From assembly GCA_029204225.1 (NCBI GenBank), contig CM055106.1:36736361-36800360 (forward strand): a DNA stretch of 64,000 nt, read 5' to 3'. The translations under genes and the position numbers were made by a program. Numbering within the stretch: the stretch's first letter is position 1; every line of letters starts with the position of its first letter. The notes under the pieces were generated by a model. That model had not been told where the DNA came from and did no database searches. It was given only the letters and a program-made list of their open reading frames with translations. The stretch comes from Diphasiastrum complanatum (Eukaryota; Streptophyta; Lycopodiopsida; Lycopodiales; Lycopodiaceae). Below, in pieces: positions 25,540 to 37,600 of this stretch.

Positions 25540-26014
25540 TCCATTCTTGCAATTGGGTCGAATCCATAGGGATAAGAAGAATGAGTCCCTACATGATTAC
25601 ATTGAGCGGATCAAAAGACTGTGTGGTGGATGCGACCCTGATAACGTCCCAGACCATAGTGTCCTAACCTGTTTCATGGCAAGATTACCTAAGGGGATTA
25701 GAAAGCAAATGAAACGAAGGAAAAAATACGCGTCTTTTTAAGCAGCCTACGCTGATGCCATCAAGAGAGTCGACGACAGTGAGAGCACTAGTTCGGACTC
25801 CGATAACTCCAACCAGGAACAAAAAGGCAAAAGGAAACGAAGAGCCAAACGTAAGGACAAATTGCACAATGACGCCTCTGCCTCTACTACCAATAGCGTC
25901 GACACCACCATATCTGCCATGAAGAGGCTGCACACGCAAAGCAATGAGCAAATCAAAAAGCTCATGATTGACCTTTATGCGGCTGTAGACCAAAAGCTAA
26001 AAGGCATACAACCA
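25540..26014 (+). pseudogene. Retroelement gag-like remnant
   Basis: The frame starting near 25547 reads QLGRIHRDKKNESLHDYIER and KRLCGGCDPDNVPDHSVL, resembling the Retrotrans_gag pattern in which a Gln-rich/basic block precedes a conserved helix bundle. A TAA at 25739 interrupts it. The same frame then continues with an acidic-Ser stretch, a basic stretch (KGKRKRRAKRKDK) and a helix-rich end at 26014. There it meets the truncated LTR of the family A copia. It differs from the copia gags in this window and may belong to a Ty3-type element. The family is tentative; the coding character is clear. Confidence 0.55.
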
Positions 26015-26591
26015 GGTTGTGTCTTTGATTGAGTGAGTTACAACGAGTAGTGCACATGTACTTATATTGTTACAGGATAGGTCTTTTGGCCTTTTAATTC
26101 TATAACGGTAAATCTAACTGTTAAGACGGTTTATATTCAAATAGACGTTCTGTTTCCATACTCAAATGATTTTTGTTCGCGACAGTTTGTCTCTTTATGA
26201 CGGCTTCGTGTTTCGCAAATTGTTCACGACACTTTTCTCTTCACGACAGCTTCATGTTTCATGAATTGTTCGCGATAGGCGACAGTTTTGAGACTGAAGA
26301 AAAATCAAAATATTTTGCAAATTGTTCACGACAGGCGATAGTTTTGCGACAGGTGAGGTTTGAACAAGAAATAAGATATTTCGCGACAAGATATTGTTCG
26401 CAAATCTTTTGAGTTTCAACAAGAACCTATTTCGCGAATCTTTCAAGTTTCAACAAGAATATATTTTGCAAACCTTTTGAGTTTGAACATGAATAGAAAT
26501 GTTTCAAGTTCGAGTTCATTTCTCATCCTTTGTCAACTAAACTGTGCACTTTGTTAGTAGAACTGAGATTTGTCTGATCAGGTGTTCTACA
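26015..26591 (-). repeat. 3' LTR of copia family A (minus), truncated
   Basis: Begins TGTAGAACACC on the minus strand at 26591, directly after the purine tract TTTGAGAGGGAGT. It matches the 5' LTR at 29003-29846 but ends at about 26015, lacking about 270 bp of LTR end including the region next to the primer site. Confidence 0.85.
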
Positions 26592-26599
26592 ACTCCCTC

Positions 26600-28990
26600 T
26601 CAAAGTGGGTAGTTGGAACTCATCGAATTTGACATCTTGAACAACTTTTATTCTACCAGTTTTGGGTATATAGACTCAATAATATGATGAATGTAACTCA
26701 AATCCTACTAGAAAATCTTGTTCTGTCTATTCATCAAGTTTCTTTGTCAACTTGTCTGATATGTGCATATAAACTGCACATCTGAATGTTCGAACATGAG
26801 CTAGATTTGGCTTCGACTTCTACCATATTTCATGAGGAGTTTTATGCGGTATTCAAAATTTCATAATTTGATTCTGAAGATAATTCGATGTAGCCACTAC
26901 TTCCACCCACAACTGTTTTGATGCTTTCGCATGAGCCATCATACACCTAGCAGCTTCCATAAGTGTACAATTCCTTCGTTCAACAATTCCATTGTGCTGA
27001 GGTGCGCATGATGTAGTTTTCGTATGCATAATACCTTGATCAGTACAGTAAGCTTTGAATTTGTTGGAAATGTACTCACCTCCACGATCTGTGCGAATCT
27101 GCTTCAACTTGTTGCATGTCTACTTCTCAGCCCAATTTGTATACTCAATGAATTTTTTGAAAGCTTCAGATTTTGTACGAATAAAGTATACTATAGCAAA
27201 CTTGTTGAAGTCATCAATAAACATAATGAAGTATTTTGCATCACCTAAAGACAATACTCCAAATGGTCCACGAATATCTGAATGCACAATTTTCAGTACC
27301 TTGATTGTTTTATAAACATTCTTACTGAAAGGTGTTCTAGTCATTTTGCCTTTAAGACAAGATTCGCAGGTAGCTCGAATATCTCGACTCTTGATTTCGA
27401 CTCCTTCGATTCAATGACTCTTGTTGGCTTGGTACAAGACTTCCATGTTCATGTGACATAGCCTCTTGTGCCACAGAATATATGTCGATTCTTGAGCCTG
27501 ATTCACTTGTTCGATTCGAGTTCGAATGTTCAAGTGATACAAATTTCCTTATCTGTTGCATTTAGCAACTAGGTTATCAGAATCTTCATCGAACAATTTA
27601 CAAAAGTCCCTTGTGAAGGTTACTGACATTCCTGTGTCGACTATCTTTGCTACAGATAGAAGATCTTTATCAAGGGTAGGGACATACAGAACTTCTTCCA
27701 ATTTCTTGTCACCCTGATTCATGCCAACCACACTATACCAGTTCCATCAACTACATGTTTAGAACTGTCTCCAAGTGTAATGAATCTCGAATAATTCGTC
27801 TTCTTATAGTCAGGTAAAATTTGTTTCTAGATAATAAAATGTGAGGTGGCTCCCGAATCAAGTACTACTTCTCAAATTTTTGAATTTGATGAACAGCATA
27901 GATTAGTACAAACATATGCTGCTGAGTTTCTTGTCGTCCTGTCTTCTGCTGCTCTGGAGCATTCTGCTTTGTCTTCGACATAATTTGAATTTGAAGGTTT
28001 GCTTTGATTATGCTCCTTCTTCTTCCTGGGATTTTGATAACAGTCTACTGTTGCATGACCCCGTTTATGACAATGAATGCAATCAATTTTTGGATTTAAC
28101 CAACACTTGTCTTTTGTATGATCTGATCTTTTGCATTTGTTGCAAATCTTCCTATTACCAGAACTTTTCTGTTGTTTTCCAGATTTTTGATGATTTGTCT
28201 TGGATTCATTTCCATTATTTTTAGATAACTCTCTCTTAAACTTAGACTTCTTCTTACATTTATTCTTTTGAGTAGATAGAGCATTTTCAGAATCACCATT
28301 ATCACCATAGCGTTCACGAGCTTCTACTTCCTACTCCATCTATTGCCTTTTGAAGTGTCATTGTCAAATCTTTCGCTAGTAAAATTTGGGTTGTGTGGAA
28401 AGACCTAGGTAGAGCTCGAAGAAAATAGCTAAGCTATTTTTTCTTTGAGATTGCATTTTTCGTGCCAGAATTCTGCAACAAAATAAACAAATCCTTTATC
28501 TTTTGTACGAATGTGGTCAGGTCTTTGTCGTCCCATTGTAGGTAAGTTAATTGGTCTTCCAAGAACATGATTTGATTACGAGATCGAGTCTCATTCTTGG
28601 TTTGCAATTCTTCCCATAAATCTTTCGTGTTCAAAATTGATGTAAGATCTAGCATTATGTTGTCATGCACTGAAGACGCAATAATTGCTATAGCTTTGTC
28701 ATTTCTCAACTACATTTTTGAAGTTCTTTGCCAAGAGTAGTTATTGGCTTCTCCTCTATTGGTTCTACGCATTTCCAAAGACCTTCACCCTTCAGTATGA
28801 CTGAAGTCTTTAATTTCCAGATTAAATAGTTCAAACCATATGTATCCAAGATCGCAATGATTTTAGACTGAATATTGCTGATCGACGACGTCTTCTGTTC
28901 TTCTGAATAAGCTCTAGATACGGCTTGTTGATGGATGTATGAAAGATGTTGAGAGAGGTGCAAGGATACCACTGTATTGACTCGGATATG
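26600..28990 (-). pseudogene. Copia family A internal region: gag, protease, integrase; no RT
   Basis: Minus-strand order. Gag comes first (29002-28706 and 28709-28434, one frameshift). Then a Lys-rich segment with zinc knuckle (28317-28096), a protease region (27731-27549, with LYVPTLDKDLLSVAK), pre-integrase, and integrase (27344-27120 with VHSDIRGPF and FIDDFNKF; 27107-26853 with RTDRGGEYISNKF and PQHNGIVERRN, supplying Asp, Asp and Glu). After integrase the frame goes through VYIPKTGRIKVVQDVKFDEF and reaches the purine tract and LTR within about 250 bp. RT and RNase H are absent altogether. Multiple stops and frameshifts exclude activity. The gag portion matches the fragment at 9808-10600. 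Confidence 0.88.
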
Positions 28991-29001
28991 CTCTGATACC
29001 A
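28990..29001 (-). promoter_or_regulatory. Copia family A primer binding site
   Basis: The minus strand reads TGGTATCAGAGC, complementary to initiator Met tRNA, one base after the LTR end. Confidence 0.85.
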
Positions 29002-29002
29002 C

Positions 29003-29846
29003 TATAGGAAAAATAGTAGTAATTCTTCCTCAAAGAACATGATGAAAGTTTGAATAAATCAAACTAATATCAGTGTCTTCAATCGGGTCTGTTTCTGGTC
29101 TATGTACTAATAGAATAGTTTTACCTTGATTGAATAAAGCGTGCAAAATTAAGAGACAATTTTAGACAATCAGAAATTGAGAAGATTTGATCAAAAATGA
29201 ATTTTTATAATTCTGAATCTGAATCATCAATATACATCTCTTGCTGTCTTATTTCACTGTTGTGTCTCTGATTGACTGAGTTACAACAAGTATTGCACAT
29301 GTATTTATATTGTTACAGGACAGGTCTTTTGGCCTTTTAGTTCTATAACAATAGATCTAACCATTAAGCCAGTTGATATTCAAATAAACGTTCTGTTTCT
29401 ATACTCAAATGATTTCTGTTCGTGAATTGTTTGCGACAATTTGTCTCTTCGTGACAGCTTCATGTTTTGCAAATTGTTCGCGACACTTTGTCTCTTTGTT
29501 ACAGCTTCGTGTTTCGCAAATTGTTCATGATAGGCGAGAGTTTTGAGCTTGAAGAAGAATCAAAATATTTCGTGAATCGTTCGCGACAGGCGATAGTTTT
29601 GCGACGGGTGAGGTTTAAACAAGAAACAAAATATTTCGTGACAAGATATTGTTCGCGAATCTTTTGAGTTTCAACAAGAACCTATTTCGCGAATCTTTCG
29701 AGTTTCAACAAGAATATATGTCGCGAATCTTTTGAGTTTGAGCACAAATAGAAATGTTTTGAGTTTGAGTTTGTTTCTCATCCTTTGTCAATTAAAATGT
29801 GCATTTTGTTAGTAGAACCGAGATTTGTCTGATCAAGTGTTCTACA
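29003..29846 (-). repeat. 5' LTR of copia family A (minus)
   Basis: Begins TGTAGAACA at 29846 and runs to the primer site, about 844 bp. The terminal CA has become TA. It contains three 34-bp tandem units, each with a TCGCGAA core (29652, 29686, 29721). Confidence 0.88.
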
Positions 29847-29849
29847 ATT

Positions 29850-30005
29850 GATGTGTACCCATTATCAACAGATTTCTAAATAAAAGTACAGATTTGTTTC
29901 GAAGATGTGTAGCTCTGTTTTCATAAATTCTAATGTAAATAAAATTCAATGTAGTCCTACACTACAAAATGTGGATCTACAACAAAACATAGGAGAAAAC
30001 GGCTA
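29850..30005. repeat. Dispersed repeat R1, copy 1
   Basis: About 150 bp shared with 34590-34745 and 48405-48545: ATCAACAGATTT, AATAAAAGTA, AATGTAAATAAAATT and TAGTCCTACACTAC recur in the same order. It lies directly after the family A LTR. Confidence 0.75.
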
Positions 30006-30668
30006 CAAAATTGTGCTTGGAACTGCTACTAGTTGTGTTACTCCGTGTTAGAGCCAAAAAATTGGCATACAACCCTGCAAAACAATTTCATAACAAAAGC
30101 CCGTATAACAAATCCTCATGGGGAAATTGTAGAGCTAGTCATCACAATTAAAGATTTTGTTTAAAAAAACAACTAAGCTTCACAAATGTATCATAAAATT
30201 CACATATCTGTCATTGGAAAGCTCAAAAAAACATTTAAGGGGAGGTCGGAACACCCCTCGAAAAAGACACTGGTATACTGTTAAAACCAGCATGGTCTAT
30301 TCCGACCTTGCAAGTACCTCTGGGATCTGCTATGATGATGATCTACCTCAAATGCTATGATTCGGGATCTGTCTCAAATTCACAACCAAATGAATAAGTG
30401 AGACAGTACGATGTATTTCAACTCATTGTAATATTAATCATATTGTTCACAGATGCAATTACACTTTATTGATTGAATACTTGTGTTGACATCGAACAAT
30501 TAGTCGATGCATGTGAGGACAAAATTTGTGATCATCATTTTTTTTGTGGTACATAAATTTCTTTATTCACTTGTGCATCTGGCAACCAATGTTGATAGAA
30601 AATGGAATTCAATGTGTTGATAGGTAACAAATTCCAAAAGTGAAATCCATTTACATTCTGTTTTATAC
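30006..30668. other. Intergenic DNA with one palindrome
   Basis: No coding motif is seen. The only structure is the hairpin at 30244-30307, listed separately. Confidence 0.4.
30244..30307. repeat. Imperfect palindrome GGTCGGAA...TTCCGACC (copy 2)
   Basis: The arms are GGTCGGAA and TTCCGACC, with TGGTATACTG near the middle as in copies 4 and 5. It has a 64-nt span. Confidence 0.7.
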
Positions 30669-30671
30669 TGT

Positions 30672-30718
30672 GGTTATACCGAGGGGGCCTTTTTTTTATC
30701 ATTGGTCTCGGTATAGCC
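30672..30718. repeat. Inverted repeat GGTTATACCGAG / CTCGGTATAGCC
   Basis: Twelve-base arms with one mismatch flank a T-rich loop. A partial CCTCGGTATA word recurs at 30830-30840. Confidence 0.65.
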
Positions 30719-30768
30719 CTCGGTTAGCAGAGTGTCCTGAATGCCTCCAACCACCTGGACCCTCTTTA

Positions 30769-30975
30769 TAACTCTCTCTATAAATGTCTCACAAACAAGT
30801 TCAAATTTAGTAGGCTTATACCAACGTCAACCTCGGTATACTCCTCAAATTAGCTTCAGTATTCCAACGTATATTTTGAGGCCCTCTAGTGGAGTTATAA
30901 CCCTCTCTATATCCATCTCTATAAATGTTTCAAAAACAAGTTCAAATTTGGTAGGCTTATACCCAGGCCAACCAC
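30769..30975. repeat. Two direct repeats of about 65 bp
   Basis: 30769-30834 and 30898-30975 share TATAAATGT, CAAACAAGTTCAAATTT and GTAGGCTTATACC in order. No function is inferred. Confidence 0.75.
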
Positions 30976-31483
30976 CGGATCCCAGGCTCGAGTATTCCGC
31001 TCCCCACGCGACTCATTTTAAAAACTATCTTTCAAAGAAATGGTCAAAAAAAGCTTTGGTAATTGCCCGTCCTCTTGTAGTGATGGCAAGATGTCAACTG
31101 ATGGAGAGGTGGCAAAGGGAGTGTCGAGAGGAGTGGGGGAGTTGACTACAACAGGAAAAATTTGGGGAGCAGTTTGAAGGCAATTGCGAGAAGAGTGGGG
31201 AGGGGTATGAAGAGGAGATAGTTTTGAATGGGAGAAAAAATGGGTGGAGTGGCCTGGCAAGAGTAATCAAGGTGCCATGGAGTCCCCATAGGGGGCGTGG
31301 GTTCCGAAAAGAGAGTGTGGGGGTGCTGGGATAATCAGGTGTGACAGATGCAGGAGTCATAGTATCACGCGCCATCCATGTTGCTTCCTGAGTTAGGCGA
31401 ATCCCTACGACGAGGCCTGTTAGATGGATGTGCTGGACTCGAGGCTGCATGAAGCATGACATCATCGGCATCACTGCCACAAC

Positions 31484-31514
<31 letters not shown>

Positions 31515-32340
31515 ATGGGCTAAAATATAGAGTATTGTGCAATGGATACCAAGACTTTTATGTATACTGACTCATAGCTACAATGTCAATACCAATACAT
31601 ATATTGTCTGTTCACGATTATTTCAAGTTCAAACAATAATGATGATCCAAATGAAACCCCATTGAGGAGTAGACCTCAAAAAGAGGCTCACTGGCCCTAC
31701 AAGTGACTCATATGTAACGAGGGGTACACCGAAGAAGACCACAGTGTGTAAGCACTTGGCAGTCCTTGAGTATGACAGTTTTTAGCATCGAAGAGAAAAA
31801 AGGATGCTGCTACTTTGAACTCAATATTTCAAAGTGGTTACATGTGGACACTTGTTTGAATCCACATGAATCTCATGAAACCTTTTAGAGTTATTGAGTT
31901 TGAAGTAGCCACCACATCTTTCTCTCAATGATGTGGGGAACCATCAGGTTCAAGAACGCCAACAGCCTGCACACCATCGACCTCTTTGGTGGCATCATAT
32001 CTAGGCGAAATACCCAATCGACACAGACAACTCAATTCCAGAGCCAGTTAGCCCCCTTTGCATCCTTAATGGATTCGTGTCATCATTAAATATTCAAACA
32101 ATTCATTGCACGTCCTAACCTTTTGTCATAGTTTTTTATTTCTATGTTCTAGGGTTTTAGGGGAGTTCAGGATTCCCTGTTGTTGTTAAGGGTTTATTGT
32201 TAATTATAGATGTAAAACTGATTTATATACTGGTATTGCCCTCATAGCTTTGACTCAATACCTATAAAAGCTCGGACTATGATACGAGAACTATGCACGT
32301 GCGTGCACACGCGCGCACGCACACACACACACACAGAAAA
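30976..32340. other. Intergenic DNA, possible decayed coding on minus strand
   Basis: ORFs of 80 and 140 codons on the minus strand (31018-31260, 31094-31516) and 134 on the plus strand overlap one another. They are Ser/Pro/His-rich or contain (CT)n-derived repeats and show no domain. A (TC)n run lies at 31487-31514 and a (CA)n run near 32313-32334. Confidence 0.35.
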
Positions 32341-32344
32341 AAAC

Positions 32345-32895
<551 letters not shown>

Positions 32896-32964
<69 letters not shown>

Positions 32965-32980
32965 CACACACACACACACA
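32896..32980. repeat. (CA)n microsatellite
   Basis: A near-perfect CA array with one GCAC interruption near 32957. Confidence 0.97.
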
Positions 32981-33004
32981 AAGAGAAAAAACAAAAAATA
33001 ACAT

Positions 33005-34480
<1,476 letters not shown>

Positions 34481-34493
34481 ATTTCTGGGTAAA

Positions 34494-34570
34494 GGTCGGA
34501 ATGCACCTTGGAATAAGTGATGGTATACTACCTTAAACAGATCTCCACATATTCCGAGATTTGTTCCGAC
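34494..34570. repeat. Imperfect palindrome GGTCGGAA...TTCCGAC (copy 4)
   Basis: Outer arms GGTCGGAA/TTCCGAC and inner arms TTGGAATA/TATTCCGA around ATGGTATACTACC. It is very close to copy 5 at 48313. Confidence 0.8.
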
Positions 34571-34589
34571 TTCCATTGATTCCCACCCT

Positions 34590-34745
34590 AGCTGATAGAT
34601 CTCCCCATTATCAACAGATTTATCAATAAAAGTAGAGATCTGTTTCTAAAATGTGTAGATCTAATTTCATAAATCCTAATGTAAATAAAATTGAATGTAG
34701 TCCTACACTACAAAATGTGAATCTACAACAAAAAAATAGGAGACA
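34590..34745. repeat. Dispersed repeat R1, copy 2
   Basis: Matches 29850-30005 and 48405-48545. It lies 20 bases after palindrome copy 4, as copy 3 of R1 does after palindrome copy 5. It ends at the LTR start of the family D copia. Confidence 0.8.
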
Positions 34746-34751
34746 AACTGT

Positions 34752-35397
34752 TGTGAAAGATTCAACTAGTTTGATCATATTTGCTATATTTTCATATTTG
34801 GCATATTGAGGCCAACTTTGTTTTTAGACTTAGATATTGACTTTTCAAAGTTCATTAGTCTAAATGTCATTTGAATAAACACTTTTTGAAAGTGTGGAAA
34901 ATTTAGAAGGCGAGTTTGAGTAGATTCAAATTTGAATGTTGGGTACTTTGAATCTAGACCCAAAAATAGTAGGGTTAGCATTTTGGAGGGAAAGCCAAGT
35001 TGCCAAATAGGTTTTGGACCTATTATAAAAGGATGTAACTCGTGGAGAGAGTGATCTTCTCTCTTCTCTATCTCATTTCATGCTTATACATAGTTCTCTT
35101 GGGTTCTACTATCCATTGGTGCACTATGCTTGTGATTGCATGCAATTCTATTTGTAGAATGATCTATATTTGCTATTTTTTGATCCACATGTGTGAAATG
35201 CAATAGCTTGCTAGTATTATAGATAGCAACAATACATAATCATTTGATTCATGTTTGATCAAGTTCTATTAGAGTTTGCATCTCATTTTGTGTGTAGATG
35301 CTAATTTTTCTACATTGGTGAGATTGGTAGTGTATTTCTCTTTGTCATCCAAGATCTTTCTAGTGGATTGGATCATAATGATCTGAAATCCTTCACA
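34752..35397 (+). repeat. 5' LTR of copia family D
   Basis: Begins TGTGAAAGATTCAAC and ends CTTCACA at the primer site. It is repeated at 38938-39497 with few changes (GCATATTGAGGCCAAC, TTGGACCTATTATAAA, GATTGCATGCAATTC). The TATAAAAGG at 35022-35030 is a plausible promoter TATA box. Confidence 0.9.
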
Positions 35398-35409
35398 TGG
35401 TATCAGATC
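35398..35409 (+). promoter_or_regulatory. Copia family D primer binding site
   Basis: TGGTATCAGATC follows the LTR end directly. It differs from the usual tRNA-iMet complement by one base. Confidence 0.85.
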
Positions 35410-35559
35410 TTTTGTTTCAGGTTATGAAGGAGGAAATCAGATTTATCAATGATTTGGTGAAGATATCAAGGCTAGAGCATGCTAAAGAGGATTCTACACC
35501 AAAATCGAGTTCTTTGCTTTTGTAGATTAGATCTTTTGTAAATCAAAACCCTAAATAGG

Positions 35560-36976
35560 TTCATAAACTTCATCTTTGACCCCAAAAGGGCTGGTATCAG
35601 GGGACAAGGGTATTGTGTCTACGATGAGGTTATATGTGGGTGATGTTTTAGTCTCCATTTACTTATGGGACAAATGCACCCTTTTTTGTGCCTTTTATGA
35701 AAGCAGACCATTATGTGTAGTTTGCATCCTCCAAGAATTTGCTTAGTGTGAGTCAAATGCTAAGTAAAGGCCTCAAGGTGGAGTTTGATGGAGATGCTTG
35801 TATGATCAAAAGGAAAGATGTCTTGGTTGGAAAAGTAAAAGGCAAGGGAAGTTGTTCAAACTAGATGCTTGTGTTATTGCTAACCAAGTTGGATGTGTTG
35901 CAAGGGAGCAAATACCTATTCAAGAAGTTTGGCATAAAAGGATGGGACACCTCAACTTCAAGTCATTGGAGATAATGGAGAGGAAGAAGGTTGTGATAGG
36001 TCTTCCAAGTTCCATAAGTGGCATCAAACATATTTGTGAGTCTTGTGCTTTGTCAAAGTCACACAGGCTACCTTATACTAGATCTATATCTAGATCTACA
36101 AAGCCTTTTCAACTTATACATTCGGATATTCATGGATCTACTACAATTAGCAATAGTGGAGCTAAGATGTATGTACCATTCATTGATGATCTTAGTAGAT
36201 TTTGTTGGATCTATCTACTAAAGATCAAGGATGAAGTGTATGATGTCTTTATCAAGTTCAAGAATGCAAGGGAGAACCACTTTTCCACAAGGATCAAGTG
36301 CTTAAGGAGTGACAATGGTGGTGAGTACATATCTACCAAGTTCAAGGCCTTTTTTCATGAGCAAGGGATCAAGAGGGAGTATACAACTTCAAGGACCCCA
36401 CAACAAAATGGAGTGGCTGAAAGGAAGAATAGGACTTTATGTGAAAGTTCCAAAGCCATAAGGTTAAGTGCTAATCTTGACAAACCATTTTGGGATCAAG
36501 CTTTGTTGTGTGCCAAATTCTTGTGCAATATGTTTTTCGAGTGCTATTTTGGATGGAAGGACACCTTTTGAGATGCTATTCAAGAGAAGGTCGGGTGTCA
36601 ACTTTCTAAGAACCTTTGGATGCATATGCTATGTCAACATTACTCTTGATGATAGGACAAAGGAGATACATCTTCAAGAAGAGGTATTTTTATTGGATAT
36701 AGTGAGGTGAGTAAAGCCTACAAGGTTTACGTTCCTTCTACTAACAAAGTGATTGTTGGTAGAGATGTCATCTTTGATGAGGGGAACATTGCAAAAGTGT
36801 CTTCAACCATGATTGATGGTGATGTGGATGGATCTAACATCCTTGATGTTGATGAAAAGGATCTTACCTTGGATGGTGATGATGATGGACCTTCATCAAT
36901 TCAAAAGCCAAGGAGAACATCATGGGGAAGACAAATACCTTCAAGGCTCACATATGATGCAAGGGTAAGCAAGTAG
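35560..36976 (+). pseudogene. Copia family D integrase region, frameshifted
   Basis: Gag and most of protease are missing: the coding similarity starts at the end of protease (KNLLSVSQMLSKGLKVEF near 35740). The long frame 35798-36571 has the HHCC zinc finger (HKRMGHLNF ... CESCALSKSHR) and the integrase core with Asp in HSDIHG, Asp in SDNGGEY and Glu in QQNGVAERKN. A frameshift near 36550 leads to the 36468-36710 frame (GRTPFEMLF; FGCICYVN). Another leads to 36707-36976 (KAYKVYVPSTNKVIVGRDV; RRTSWGRQIPSRL), the integrase C-terminal linker before RT. The remnant at 62660-63765 is from the same family. Confidence 0.9.
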
Positions 36977-37221
36977 TTTCTGGAAATTATGTTGCTTTCC
37001 TAACCTCTTTGGATGAACCTACAAGTGTAGATGAAACAAGGAAAGATGAGGAGTGGATCCAAGCAATGGATCTTGAGTATCAAGCTCTTATGAAGAATGG
37101 AACATGGAGATGGTGGAGTTGCCTAAGGACAAGAAAGCTATTGTATGAAAATGAATCTTCAAGGTGAAGACAAACCAATATGGATCTATCAACAAGTACA
37201 AGGCAAGGTTAGTGGAAAAAG

Positions 37222-37600
37222 CATTAGAGGAGTTTTGAGCTCCAAAAAGACCCTTTAAGAATTCGTGCAAGATGTAGTTTATATTATTAAAATATTATAA
37301 CACTAATACTTTTGACTTGACATAACTTTTTAATTGTACTTCAAAAGTATGCCATGTAACATATCATTGAAAAGCCCTTGTTGAGCGCTTTCCAATGCAC
37401 CAAACTTTGCTAAATTCGGACTTACCACTAAAAAAGTTATGCCATTTTTAGTGTGGAATCAAAATGTGGACTCAAAAAGTTACGTTATGTAGATTTCAAA
37501 TTTGAGTGTTTTGATTGGTCGATGTGTAAGAAAAAATTGAGAAGAAATATAAAAAGAATCTTTACAAAGGGTCTTTTTTGGATTTAGAACTCCTCTAATG
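37222..37600. mobile_element. MITE-like insertion with 35-bp inverted termini
   Basis: A 379-bp segment opens CATTAGAGGAGTT and closes AACTCCTCTAATG. The inverted similarity extends to about 35 bp, ending AAGACCCTTT on the left and AAAGGGTCTT on the right. It has no coding capacity. It lies inside the copia RT where the conserved motif LVEK-GYAQQQGIDY should be continuous: the left flank ends GTGGAAAAAG and the right flank begins GATATGCT, so removing it restores the frame. Related pieces occur at 56345-56495, 50527-50890 and 61189-61221. The superfamily is not assignable from these termini. Confidence 0.82.

Noticed and set aside
31018-31516. Possible protein on the minus strand (80 and 140 codons)
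   Set aside because: Composition is Ser/Pro/His-rich and partly derived from a (TC)n run; the overlapping plus-strand ORF is equally long and no motif is seen.
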